Source: an uncultured Lentibacter sp.
GTDB lineage: Bacteria > Pseudomonadota > Alphaproteobacteria > Rhodobacterales > Rhodobacteraceae
Reading direction: 5' to 3'
Assembly (NCBI GenBank): GCA_947497495.1
Contig: CANMGT010000003.1
Location: 186,001 to 250,000 of the forward strand
Length of the DNA: 64,000 nt
Shown here: one piece after another, positions 8,674-17,644 of the stretch
How the letters are laid out: each line of letters begins with the position of its first letter
How positions within the stretch are numbered: the stretch's first letter is position 1
The notes under the pieces: generated by a model
Databases searched by the model: none
The model's input: only the letters and a program-made list of their open reading frames with translations
Told to the model about the DNA's origin: nothing
Position numbers and translations under genes: made by a program

Positions 8674-9126
8674 ATGAGTGACAAGAAGCCAAACAGCGCC
8701 CTGCCGCAAACCAACCGCTCCCTGCCGATCGCGATGCTGCGCGCGCGCGAGAACATCATGGCGCCTTACCGAAAGATGCTTGGCAAGGTCGGCGTGACCG
8801 AACAGCAGTGGCGGGTGTTGCGGGTGCTCGACGAGCGCGGCACGATGGATCCGAAAGACATCGCCGACGCGGCCTGTCTTCTCAACCCCTCGCTGACGCG
8901 CATCATGCAGCTTTTAGAGCGCAAAGGTTTCATCGCCCGCCGCGCGCACCCTGACGACAAGCGCAAAGTGCTGGTTGACATCACAGAGGGCGGAAGTGCC
9001 TTGATTGCCGAGGCGATGCCCGAAAGCCAGGAGATCAGCGACAGGCTCGAAGCCCGCTATGGCCCCGAGCAACGCCGCGCGCTGCTCAACCTGCTCAACG
9101 AGTTGTCCGAGCTCGACTTGGGGTAA
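8674..9126 (+). CDS. MarR-family regulator, HpaR-like
   Basis: A 150-residue winged-helix repressor. The N-terminal NRSLPIAMLRARENIMAPYR and VTEQQWRVLRVL align well with HpaR, which controls homoprotocatechuate catabolism. LNPSLTRIMQLLERKGFIARR is the recognition helix and start of the wing, and HPDDKRKVLVDIT the wing itself. No hpa catabolic genes are adjacent, so the regulon is uncertain. A short gene starts six bases after its stop and is probably cotranscribed. Confidence 0.85.
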   Translation: MSDKKPNSALPQTNRSLPIAMLRARENIMAPYRKMLGKVGVTEQQWRVLRVLDERGTMDPKDIADAACLLNPSLTRIMQLLERKGFIARRAHPDDKRKVLVDITEGGSALIAEAMPESQEISDRLEARYGPEQRRALLNLLNELSELDLG

Positions 9127-9132
9127 TCCGCT

Positions 9133-9369
9133 ATGGCGCATGTCAACAAAGTCATCCGCTCTATAAACCTGCAAGGCGAGATGATCTGCGTTGATCTGTT
9201 CTTGCGCACAAGCGGCAGTTACGGCTTTGACGAGTTTCGCCGTGACCCCGAGGATAGTGGGCGCGGGTGGTATAGCATTGGCCACCACGGCGCAGCAGAG
9301 TTCCCCAGTTTTGAGGCGGCTTTGGCTGCGGCCTGCAATACCGTGGCCTGGCTTGAGGATGCGCTGTAA
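9133..9369 (+). CDS. Small conserved-looking hypothetical protein
   Basis: A 78-residue soluble protein beginning just after the HpaR-like gene. The composition (FDEFRRDPEDSGRGWYSIG, then FPSFEAALAAACNTVAWLEDAL) suggests a compact alpha/beta domain. No family recognised. The close spacing suggests cotranscription with the regulator, so it may share that regulon or be an accessory of the following CocE-type hydrolase. Confidence 0.6.
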   Translation: MAHVNKVIRSINLQGEMICVDLFLRTSGSYGFDEFRRDPEDSGRGWYSIGHHGAAEFPSFEAALAAACNTVAWLEDAL

Positions 9370-9439
9370 TCGCCGTGCGCATAGCTTGACAGTTTCCTGC
9401 CTGCGCCTAGGCTGAGCCAAAGCTTGGGAGGGCCACAGC

Positions 9440-11404
9440 ATGCGCAGGGTTGTTGAAACGCAGGATATGGGCATCGTGATGCCCGACGGGTGCCGCCTGT
9501 CTGCACGGGTCTGGATGCCTGAAGATGCGGGGAGTGAGCCTGTTCCCGCGGTGCTGGAGCACCTCCCATACCGCAAGCGCGACGGCACCACGGCGCGTGA
9601 CGCGTTAAGCCACCCGTGGATGGCGGCGCGGGGCTACGCGATGGTGCGGGTTGACATGCGCGGCAATGGCGACAGCGAAGGCCTGATGGCCGACGAGTAT
9701 ACCCAACAAGAGCTGGATGACGCCGTTGCGGTGATCAACTGGCTTGCCGAGCAGCCGTGGTGCAACGGCAATGTCGGCATGCAGGGGATCAGCTGGGGCG
9801 GGTTCAATTCCTTGCAAGTGGCGGCCATGCAGCCCGCGCCTTTGAAGGCTGTCATCACGCTTTGCTCGACGGTCGACCGCTATGCAGACGACATCCACTA
9901 CAAGGGCGGTTGCCTGCTCAACGAGAACTTCGGCTGGGGCAGCACGATGTGGGCCTACTCAAGCCGCGCCCCTGACCCTGCCTTGAGGCCGGATGACTGG
10001 CGCGAGATCTGGCTGGAGCGGCTTGAGAACGAGCCGTTTCTGGCGGCGGAATGGCTCAAGCACCAGCGCCGTGACGCTTACTGGAAGCATGGCTCGGTCT
10101 GCGAGGACTTCGACGCGATCAAGGCCAAGGTCTTGGCCGTCGGCGGCTGGGGCGACGCCTACAAGAACGCCGTGCCGCAGCTTGTCGAGAAGGTCGGCGC
10201 GAAGGGGATCGTCGGGCCGTGGGTGCACAAGTATCCGCATTTTGCGGTGCCCGAGCCGCGCATCGGCTTTCTGCAAGAGGCACAGCGCTGGTGGGACAAG
10301 TGGCTGAAAGGCATCGAGACGGGCGTTGAGGCTGACGCGCCTTACCGTGCTTACGTGATGGACGGGCTGCGCCCCAAGCCTTGGTATGATGTGCGGCCCG
10401 GCCGTTGGAGCGCGCGCCGGGGCCCCGCAACCGACCATGCGCAGATGGGCTTCGGGGCGCAAGGCACGCTTGGCAAGGCGGGGGCGTTTGAAACCCGCGT
10501 CGCCTCTCCTGCGCATTGCGGGCTGGCCTCGGGCGAATACTGCGCGATCTGGCTTGGGCCGGAGCTGCCCGGCGAGCAACGCGGCGATGACGCCTTTTCG
10601 GCCTGCTTTACCGGCACGCCACTGCAAGATGATCTTGAGATCATCGGGGCGCCGAAAGTGCGGCTTAAACTGTCCTGCGACAAGCCTCAGGGCCAGATAT
10701 GCGTGCGGCTCAACCACATTCACCCGGACGGGGCGAGCGCGCGGATCAGCTACGGCGTACTGAACCTGAGCCACCGCATGAGCCACGAGCACCCCGAGCC
10801 TATGGTGCCAGGACAGGTTGAACAGATCGAACTGACGCTGGATCATATCGCCTACAAGCTGCCCAAGGGGCATCGCCTGTCTGTGGCTGTCAGCTCGGCC
10901 TATTGGCCTTTGCTGTGGCCGTCGCCGGAAGCTGCGGAGCTCACGCTCTCGGGCGGTGTGCTCGACTTGCCGCTCAGCCCTGCGGGGCAGGGGGACGAGT
11001 GCAGCTTTGAGCCTGCCGACAGCGCACCACCCTGGCAGATCGAGGAGCTGCGAGCGGGCAGCAATGCGCGCAAGTTTGAGCATGATATGGTCACAGGTGT
11101 CATATCGCTGATCATCGAAGATGATTTTGGCAAGCGGCGCGACAGCGATCATGGGCTTGTTTCGGGCGGGTGCGCACGCGAGCGCTGGAGCATCCACCCT
11201 GATGATCCGCTCTCGGCCAGCGCTCAGACTCACTGGACCGAAGAGATGGAACGCGAAGGCCTTGCCCTGCGCACCGAAACCTACGCGACGATGCGGTCAG
11301 ATGCCGAGAATTTTTACCTCACAGGACGGCTGGAGGTCTATGAAAACAACGTCTTGATCTATGAGCGCGACGTCACGGAAACCGTGCTGCGCGACATGCT
11401 TTGA
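9440..11404 (+). CDS. CocE/NonD-family alpha/beta hydrolase
   Basis: A 654-residue serine hydrolase of the X-Pro dipeptidyl-peptidase/cocaine esterase family. The nucleophile elbow GISWGGF has Ser118. The N-terminal MPDGCRLSARVWMP and the RVDMRGNGDSEG oxyanion region are family features, and the C-terminal half is the jelly-roll X-Pro domain (PAHCGLASGEYCAIWLG, LSVAVSSAYWPLLWPSP). The ribosome site GGGAGGG precedes ATG 9440. No signal peptide, so cytoplasmic. Its position directly upstream of a peptide ABC transporter suggests it cleaves an imported peptide or amide; that is inference. Confidence 0.88.
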   Translation: MRRVVETQDMGIVMPDGCRLSARVWMPEDAGSEPVPAVLEHLPYRKRDGTTARDALSHPWMAARGYAMVRVDMRGNGDSEGLMADEYTQQELDDAVAVINWLAEQPWCNGNVGMQGISWGGFNSLQVAAMQPAPLKAVITLCSTVDRYADDIHYKGGCLLNENFGWGSTMWAYSSRAPDPALRPDDWREIWLERLENEPFLAAEWLKHQRRDAYWKHGSVCEDFDAIKAKVLAVGGWGDAYKNAVPQLVEKVGAKGIVGPWVHKYPHFAVPEPRIGFLQEAQRWWDKWLKGIETGVEADAPYRAYVMDGLRPKPWYDVRPGRWSARRGPATDHAQMGFGAQGTLGKAGAFETRVASPAHCGLASGEYCAIWLGPELPGEQRGDDAFSACFTGTPLQDDLEIIGAPKVRLKLSCDKPQGQICVRLNHIHPDGASARISYGVLNLSHRMSHEHPEPMVPGQVEQIELTLDHIAYKLPKGHRLSVAVSSAYWPLLWPSPEAAELTLSGGVLDLPLSPAGQGDECSFEPADSAPPWQIEELRAGSNARKFEHDMVTGVISLIIEDDFGKRRDSDHGLVSGGCARERWSIHPDDPLSASAQTHWTEEMEREGLALRTETYATMRSDAENFYLTGRLEVYENNVLIYERDVTETVLRDML

Positions 11405-11529
11405 GGGGGCGCAGGGCCTTCATAAGACTCAGAAAACCCTTGCGACCTTGCGGCTGATAGGTTTTGTTAACTGAAAGATCAACAAAAACGCCGGGCACAC
11501 CGGACGACTTTAACTGGGAGACCACCACA

Positions 11530-13113
11530 ATGACCAACGAACTCGACTATCTCAAGAAACGCGCAGGCCAAGGCAAGCTGTCACGCCGCGAATTTATCGG
11601 CAAGACCGGCGCTTTGGGTGTCTCTGCTGCGGCAGCAGGCACGATGTTTGCCACGGCTGTGCACGCGGAAGGCCCCAAAAAGGGCGGCGTTTTCAAGCTG
11701 GGTTCAATCGGCGGCGAAAGCACCAACTCGCTTGATCCGGCCACATGGGCCAGCCAGATGCCTTACCACATTGGCCGCCAGTTTGCGGACCCGCTTGTAG
11801 AGGTTGCGGCAGACGGCAGCATTGAATCGCGCCTCGCGGAAAGCGTTGAAAGCACGCCAGACGCGAAAACATGGATGTTCACGCTGCGCAAGGATGTCGA
11901 GTTCCACAACGGCAAAACCATGACGGGTGACGACGTTCTCAAAACGATGGAACGCCACAGCAACGAAGAGTCAAAGTCGGGTGCGCTTGGCATCATGAAG
12001 GGCATCGAGAGCATGAAAGTCGATGGCGACGTGTTCAGCGTAACGCTGAAAGACGCCAACGCTGACTTGCCTTACCTGATGGCCGACTACCACCTGATGA
12101 TCCAGCCAAACGGCGGCATGGACGCACCAGACGCAGGCGTCGGCACGGGCCCCTACAAGGTTGACGTAAACGAGCCAGGCGTGCGCGCCGCGTTTAGCAA
12201 GTTTGAAAACTATTGGGGCGACGACGCGCACTATGACGGTGTCGAGATCATCGCGATCAACGACTCCACGGCGCGCACAGCGGCGCTTCAGTCGGGTCAG
12301 GTTCACGCGATCAACCGTGTTGAGCCTAAGGTTGCCGGCCTGCTTGGCCGCGCGCCAAACATCAACGTGAACTCAACGCCAGGCCGTGGCCACTATGTGT
12401 TTATCATGCACACAGACACAGCCCCGTTTGACAACAACGAGCTGCGCCTTGCCCTCAAGTATGCGATGAACCGCACTGAAATGGTTGACAAAATCCTGCG
12501 CGGCTATGGCTCGGTTGGCAACGACATGCCGATCAACGCGGCTTACCCGCTGTTTGACGCCAGCATCGAGCAACGTGAGTTTGACCTCGCCAAAGCGGCC
12601 GAGCACTACAAAAAGTCGGGCCACGACGGCAGCCCTATCATCCTGCGCACAGCTGATGGTGCCTTCCCGGGGGCAGTTGATGCCTCGGCTCTGTTCCAAC
12701 AGACAGCCGCGCAAGCAGGTATTCCGCTTGAGATCAAACGCGAGCCAAACGATGGCTACTGGTCAGAAGTCTGGAACAAGCAGCCGTTCTGCTGCAGCTA
12801 CTGGGGCGGCCGCCCTGTGCAAGACCAGATGTATGCGACAGCCTACCTCTCGACGGCAGACTGGAACGACACCAAGTTCAAGAATGAAGACTTCGACAAG
12901 ATGCTCTTCGCGGCGCGTGCCGAACTCGACCCAGCCAAGCGCAAAGCGATCTACTCGGATATGGGCAAGCTCGTGCGCAACGAAGGCGGCCTGATCTGCC
13001 CGATGTTCAACGACTTCATCGACGGTGTCAGCACCGACATCGCCGGCTGGGAAACAGACCCAAGCGGCGAGCTGATGAGCGGCCAGATCACACGCAAAAC
13101 ATGGTTCGCGTAA
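11530..13113 (+). CDS. Peptide ABC transporter substrate-binding protein (family 5), Tat-exported
   Basis: A 527-residue periplasmic binding protein of SBP family 5 (DppA/OppA type). A twin-arginine signal, SRREFIGKTG, is followed by a hydrophobic stretch ending ATAVHA. Family features are PTTLDPA-like NSLDPATWAS, FTLRKDVEFHNGKTMTGDDV and VGTGPYKV. ATG 11530 is chosen over in-frame TTG 11464 because TGGGAG (11515-11520) precedes it by nine bases and it leaves a proper Tat signal. First gene of a binding protein-permease-permease-ATPase operon. Confidence 0.93.
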   Translation: MTNELDYLKKRAGQGKLSRREFIGKTGALGVSAAAAGTMFATAVHAEGPKKGGVFKLGSIGGESTNSLDPATWASQMPYHIGRQFADPLVEVAADGSIESRLAESVESTPDAKTWMFTLRKDVEFHNGKTMTGDDVLKTMERHSNEESKSGALGIMKGIESMKVDGDVFSVTLKDANADLPYLMADYHLMIQPNGGMDAPDAGVGTGPYKVDVNEPGVRAAFSKFENYWGDDAHYDGVEIIAINDSTARTAALQSGQVHAINRVEPKVAGLLGRAPNINVNSTPGRGHYVFIMHTDTAPFDNNELRLALKYAMNRTEMVDKILRGYGSVGNDMPINAAYPLFDASIEQREFDLAKAAEHYKKSGHDGSPIILRTADGAFPGAVDASALFQQTAAQAGIPLEIKREPNDGYWSEVWNKQPFCCSYWGGRPVQDQMYATAYLSTADWNDTKFKNEDFDKMLFAARAELDPAKRKAIYSDMGKLVRNEGGLICPMFNDFIDGVSTDIAGWETDPSGELMSGQITRKTWFA

Positions 13114-13127
13114 GCGAGACATAGGTT

Positions 13128-14084
13128 ATGCACCCCATTATCAAATTGGTTGCCCAGCGTTTAGCGCTGGGCATCCTGCTCCTCTTCGCCGCCTCGGCGA
13201 TGATCTTTGGTCTCACCGAGGCCCTTCCGGGTGACGCGGCGCAAGCCGTTCTTGGCCAAGCGGCCACGCCTGAATCCCTTGCCAACCTGCGCGAGGAAAT
13301 GGGCCTGAACGAGCCCGCAATTACCCGATATTTTGATTGGCTCGGTGGCATCATGACCGGCGATCTGGGCACCTCGATCGTCAACCGCCTCGACATTGGC
13401 GAGAGTGTCGGCAAGCGGCTTGGCAACACGCTGTTTCTGGCCTTCTGGGCTGCTGTTGTCTCGGTGCCGCTCGCGATTTTCTTGGGCCTGTTGGCCGTGC
13501 GTTACCGCGACCGCTGGCCTGACAAGCTGATCTCGGCTGTGACGCTGACGACGATCTCTATTCCTGAATTCCTGATCGGCTATGTGCTGGTTTACTTCAT
13601 CGCTGTGAAGCTGGGCTGGGGCAGCGCCTTGGCAATGGTCAACGACAGCATGAGCCTTGGCCAGAAGCTGAACGCGATTGCGCTGCCTGTTCTGGTGCTG
13701 ACGCTGGTTGTGCTGGCGCATATGATGCGGATGACGCGCGCGGCCATTCTCAATGTGATGCAGTCGCCCTACATTGAAACCGCCGAGCTGAAGGGCCTGA
13801 GCACCTTCAACGTGATTGCCAAACACGCCTTTCCAAACGCGGTTTCGCCCATCGTGAACGTGGTGATGCTCAACCTTGCTTACCTTGTGGTGGGCGTTGT
13901 CGTTGTCGAAGTTGTGTTCGTTTATCCCGGCATGGGGCAGTTTCTGGTAGACGCGGTGACAAAGCGTGACGTGCCTGTTGTGTTGGCCTGTGGCGTCATC
14001 TTCGCCGCAATCTACATTGGCCTCAATATGATGGCAGATATCATCTCGATCCTCGCGAACCCAAGATTGAGGCACCCGAAATGA
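13128..14084 (+). CDS. Dipeptide/oligopeptide ABC transporter permease, DppB type
   Basis: A 318-residue inner-membrane permease with six predicted helices. N-terminal helix AQRLALGILLLFAASAMIFG, then the periplasmic loop LPGDAAQAVLGQAATPE typical of DppB/OppB. The EAA loop near residue 220 (ETAELKGLSTFNVIAKHAFPNAVSPI) contacts the ATPase. It begins 14 bases after the binding-protein stop and overlaps the next permease by four bases (ATGA), so the two are translationally coupled. Confidence 0.93.
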   Translation: MHPIIKLVAQRLALGILLLFAASAMIFGLTEALPGDAAQAVLGQAATPESLANLREEMGLNEPAITRYFDWLGGIMTGDLGTSIVNRLDIGESVGKRLGNTLFLAFWAAVVSVPLAIFLGLLAVRYRDRWPDKLISAVTLTTISIPEFLIGYVLVYFIAVKLGWGSALAMVNDSMSLGQKLNAIALPVLVLTLVVLAHMMRMTRAAILNVMQSPYIETAELKGLSTFNVIAKHAFPNAVSPIVNVVMLNLAYLVVGVVVVEVVFVYPGMGQFLVDAVTKRDVPVVLACGVIFAAIYIGLNMMADIISILANPRLRHPK

Positions 14085-14899
14085 TGAAAAACATTCCTAT
14101 GGCGGCCCTCATCGGGCTGACGATTACGGTAGTCTATTTCCTAGCCGCAATCTTTGCTTCGTTTATCGCGCCTTACGGCATGGCCGAGATTGTCGGCGAC
14201 GTTTGGGAGCCAGCAAGTGCCGAGCACCTCTTGGGCACCGACAACATTGGCCGCGACTTGCTCACACGGATGATTTACGGCGGTCAGACGACGATCTTTA
14301 TCGCGACGATGGGCACGATCCTGTCGTTTGTGACGGGCTCTTCGCTTGGCTTCCTCGCGGCTGTTCTGGGCGGCTGGGCGGATCAACTTTTGAGCCGCAC
14401 GGTTGATCTGATAATGGCGATCCCCTCGCTGATCATGGCGCTTGTTATCTTGGCGATGGTGCCTGTGACGGTGCCTGTCTTGATCCTTGTGATGGGTTTT
14501 CTGGACGCGACCCGCGTGTTCCGGCTGGCGCGCTCTGTCGCTGTCGATATCAACGTGATGGACTACGTCGAAGCGGCGCGTCTGCGCGGTGAGGGTGGCG
14601 CTTGGGTGATCTTTCGTGAGATCCTGCCAAACGCGCTCAGCCCGCTTGTGGCCGAGCTTGGCCTGCGCTTTATCTTTATGGTTCTATTCATCTCGACGCT
14701 CAGCTTTCTGGGCCTTGGCGTGCAGCCACCGCTCGCAGATTGGGGCGGGATCGTGAAGGAAAACAAGGATGGCATCGTCTATGGCATCGGCGCAGCCCTT
14801 TACCCCGCGATCGCGATTGCGACACTGGCGATCAGCGTCAACCTCGTGGCCGACTGGGTGCTCAACCGCACCACCAGCCTGAAAGGGGGCCGCGGATGA
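14081..14899 (+). CDS. Dipeptide/oligopeptide ABC transporter permease, DppC type
   Basis: A 272-residue permease partner of the DppB-like protein. It has the DppC hallmark HLLGTDNIGRDLLTRMIYGGQ and an EAA loop, YVEAARLRGEGGAWVIFREILPNALSPL. The N-terminus has one helix before the first periplasmic loop, as usual. The end overlaps the ATPase start by four bases. It is slightly shorter than many DppC proteins but complete at both ends. Confidence 0.93.
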   Translation: MMKNIPMAALIGLTITVVYFLAAIFASFIAPYGMAEIVGDVWEPASAEHLLGTDNIGRDLLTRMIYGGQTTIFIATMGTILSFVTGSSLGFLAAVLGGWADQLLSRTVDLIMAIPSLIMALVILAMVPVTVPVLILVMGFLDATRVFRLARSVAVDINVMDYVEAARLRGEGGAWVIFREILPNALSPLVAELGLRFIFMVLFISTLSFLGLGVQPPLADWGGIVKENKDGIVYGIGAALYPAIAIATLAISVNLVADWVLNRTTSLKGGRG

Positions 14900-16533
14900 G
14901 TGAGCCAATGCTGAAAGTCAAAAACCTCAAGATCGGCGCGACGGTTTATCCGCCCGGCGAGAAGCCGCATGATATCGAGATCGTGCACGGGGTTTCCTTC
15001 GAGCTGCAGAAGGGCAAAGTGCTTGGCCTGATTGGCGAAAGCGGCGCGGGAAAGTCAACCATTGGCCTTGCAGGCATGGCCTATGGCCGTGGCGGCGTTG
15101 AACTGACGGGGGGCGAAGTCTGGGTCAACGGCCGCGAGATTTTGCACACAACGCGCAGCGACTTGCGCAGCCTGCGCGGCGGTGAGGTGACCTATGTCAG
15201 CCAGTCGGCGGCGGCGAGCTTTAACCCTGCCAAGCAGATCATGGAGCAAGTCACCGAGGCGGCTATCAAGCACGGCAAGTTCAGCAAAGCCGAGGCCGAG
15301 GCGCGGGCTGTCGAGCTGTTTGAGAAGCTCGGCCTGCCTGAGCCTGAAACCATCGGCAAACGCTATCCGCACCAAGTGTCGGGCGGGCAGTTGCAACGCT
15401 GTATGACGGCGCTCGCGCTTTGCCCCGAGCCTGACTTGGTGGTGTTTGACGAGCCGACAACCGCGCTTGATGTGACCACACAGATCGACGTGCTGATGGC
15501 GATCAAGGCCGCTATCCGCGAGACGGGGGTTGCGGCGCTCTACATCACCCATGACCTCGCGGTTGTGGCGCAGGTGTCGGACGACATCATGGTGCTCAAG
15601 ATGGGCGAGATGGTTGAATATGGCTCTGTTGACCAGATCATCAACTCGCCAAAGGAAGACTACACCAAGGCGCTGGTGTCCGTGCGCTCGATCGAGCACG
15701 AGGAGAAGGTCCCGACAGACGATCCTGTGCTTAAAGTCGAAAATATCACCGCGCGCTACAAGGGCACAAAATTTGATGTTCTCAAAAACATCAACGTCGA
15801 GCTGCACCCCGGCCAGACGCTGGCTGTGGTGGGCGAAAGCGGCTCGGGCAAGTCAACACTGGCGCGGGTGATCACGGGCCTGTTGCCGCAAAAAGACGGC
15901 AACGTGCACTTCGCGGGCCGTGACTTGAACCCAGTGATGAAGACACGTCCGCGCGAGGATTTGCGCGAGTTGCAGATGATCTACCAGATGGCAGATACTG
16001 CGATGAACCCGCGCCAGACTGTTGGCACGATTATCGGACGTCCTCTGGAGTTTTACTTCGGGCTTAAGGGCGCAGAAAAACAGAAGCGCATTCAGGAGCT
16101 TTTGGACGAGATCGAGCTGGGCGATGGCTTTCAGGACCGCTATCCGGCCGAGCTTTCGGGCGGGCAAAAACAGCGGGTCTGTATTGCGCGTGCGCTGGCG
16201 GCCAAGCCCAAGCTTATCATCTGTGACGAGGTGACGAGCGCGCTTGACCCGCTGGTGGCGGATGGCATCCTCAAGCTGCTCTTGGATCTGCAAAAGCGCG
16301 AAGATGTGGCTTACCTGTTTATCACCCACGATCTGGCGACTGTGCGGGCGATCGCGGACAGTATTGCCGTGATGTATCAGGGCGAAGTCGTGCGCTATGG
16401 GCCAAAGTCGCAGGTGCTGTCTCCGCCGTTTGACGACTATACCGACCTGCTTTTGAGCTCCGTTCCGGAGATGAAACTGGGCTGGCTTGAGGGCGTTATC
16501 GCCAATCGCAAGATGGAAAGCGCAGGAAACTAA
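14896..16533 (+). CDS. Fused double ATP-binding protein of the peptide transporter (DppD-DppF type)
   Basis: A 545-residue protein with two complete ABC domains in one chain. First half: Walker A GESGAGKST near residue 45, signature VSGGQLQRCMTA, Walker B LVVFDEPTTALD. Second half: GESGSGKST, LSGGQKQRVCIA and LIICDEVTSALD. The second Walker B has Val where Pro is usual (DEV rather than DEP) but keeps the catalytic Glu. ATG 14896 overlaps the previous stop. Ends the operon; a palindromic repeat follows within 30 bases. Confidence 0.93.
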   Translation: MSEPMLKVKNLKIGATVYPPGEKPHDIEIVHGVSFELQKGKVLGLIGESGAGKSTIGLAGMAYGRGGVELTGGEVWVNGREILHTTRSDLRSLRGGEVTYVSQSAAASFNPAKQIMEQVTEAAIKHGKFSKAEAEARAVELFEKLGLPEPETIGKRYPHQVSGGQLQRCMTALALCPEPDLVVFDEPTTALDVTTQIDVLMAIKAAIRETGVAALYITHDLAVVAQVSDDIMVLKMGEMVEYGSVDQIINSPKEDYTKALVSVRSIEHEEKVPTDDPVLKVENITARYKGTKFDVLKNINVELHPGQTLAVVGESGSGKSTLARVITGLLPQKDGNVHFAGRDLNPVMKTRPREDLRELQMIYQMADTAMNPRQTVGTIIGRPLEFYFGLKGAEKQKRIQELLDEIELGDGFQDRYPAELSGGQKQRVCIARALAAKPKLIICDEVTSALDPLVADGILKLLLDLQKREDVAYLFITHDLATVRAIADSIAVMYQGEVVRYGPKSQVLSPPFDDYTDLLLSSVPEMKLGWLEGVIANRKMESAGN

Positions 16534-16562
16534 GCGGTTTCGCGTGCTGGCGCACGCGACCC

Positions 16563-16660
16563 GCGCGAGAAGGGCGTTGCCCCCTCGCGCTCCGCTTGTT
16601 TCAAGCGAGAGGGGCGTTGCCCCCCTCGCGCTCCCCCAGGATATTTGCAAAGAGAAGAAG
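16563..16660. repeat. REP-like palindromic cluster, copy 2
   Basis: Two palindromes, 16563-16590 (GCGCGAG..GGGC GTT GCCC..CTCGCGC) and 16604-16632 (AGCGAG.GGGGC GTT GCCCC.CTCGC), are followed by CTCCCCCAGGATATTTGC and an AAGAGAAGAAG tail (16631-16660). The tag is the reverse complement, with few changes, of the tags at 7784-7813 and 63211-63238. It lies just after the peptide-transporter operon and may stabilise or end that transcript. Confidence 0.8.
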
Positions 16661-16747
16661 AGGCGGGTTTGCGCTTGGTTTGAACTGTTGGCTTGAGCTT
16701 GGCCTTCTAGCTTGTCAGGTTGGCGTCATTGTTTTGGAGGACTGACA

Positions 16748-17644
16748 TTGAAGACGGTATTTGCGCGGCGTTTTGGCCTGTTTGTCTTGGGGTTTGTGGC
16801 CCTGTTTCTGTTCCGACTGGCTTATGGCTATGTGAGCCAGCCCAATGGCGAGGTGATCAACCAAGGCTATGGCATGGTGCAGGTGAGCTCTGATTTTGCG
16901 CTGTCGCGCAAGAATTACGCGGGCCAGAAGAAGGACGGTGCGGGCGGAGCGCCGACATCGGTTGATCAGCGTTACGAGAAAATTGCCACGCTCGGGCTTG
17001 TCTCGGACAGGTTTGACGAGGATGAAGCCGCGTTGCGCGGCATTGCCAAGACGGCCGAGGCCCTGATGCAGCATGAGCAGGCCTTCGGGCTCAAGGGGGC
17101 GCGGCATTTGCAACTGGCGATCGGGGTGAACCCAGCCTTGTTTGACGAAGTGATCGGGCAGGTGCGCGAGATCGGCAGGGCGGTGAGTTTTCAGGTCAAT
17201 AAGACAGACAAGACCAACGAGTATCAGGAACTCCTGGCGCGTCAGGAGAGCTTGAGAAAGTCACGCGACAACCTTGTGGCGCTGAAGAGCCGTGAGGCGC
17301 AGCTTGGGGATCTGATCGCGCTGGAGACGCGCATTCTGGACCTTGAGAGCCAGATCCAGTCGCTGGGGGTGTCTGTGGGCGAGTTTGACGCGGAGTATGA
17401 ATTTGTGACCATCAAGCTGACGATGCGCGAAGTGCCTGCGCCTGTGCTGCGCGACATTGGCCTGATGGCGCGCTCTAAAGTGGGGCTGGAGTGGGCGGTG
17501 CGCTATTACGTTGGGCTGATGGCCGCGTTCTTCCTGTTTGCCAGCGCCGCGTTTTTGGGCATGCTGGCCCTACGCCTATTGCGTCAGGTGGCTGGCGCGG
17601 GGGAAGACACAGGAAATGGCACTGCTAAAGGAATGGGCAAATGA
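16748..17644 (+). CDS. DUF4349-like membrane protein
   Basis: A 298-residue inner-membrane protein with one N-terminal helix (RFGLFVLGFVALFLFRLAYG), a large soluble segment and a C-terminal helix (AAFFLFASAAFLGMLALRLL). The middle has coiled-coil heptads (LLARQESLRKSRDNL.. and LIALETRILDLESQIQSL) and the AEYEFVTIKLTMREV beta segment typical of DUF4349. TTG 16748 is the start: GGAGG at 16736-16740 sits seven bases before it. The stop overlaps the next start (ATGA). Function unknown. Confidence 0.75.
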   Translation: MKTVFARRFGLFVLGFVALFLFRLAYGYVSQPNGEVINQGYGMVQVSSDFALSRKNYAGQKKDGAGGAPTSVDQRYEKIATLGLVSDRFDEDEAALRGIAKTAEALMQHEQAFGLKGARHLQLAIGVNPALFDEVIGQVREIGRAVSFQVNKTDKTNEYQELLARQESLRKSRDNLVALKSREAQLGDLIALETRILDLESQIQSLGVSVGEFDAEYEFVTIKLTMREVPAPVLRDIGLMARSKVGLEWAVRYYVGLMAAFFLFASAAFLGMLALRLLRQVAGAGEDTGNGTAKGMGK

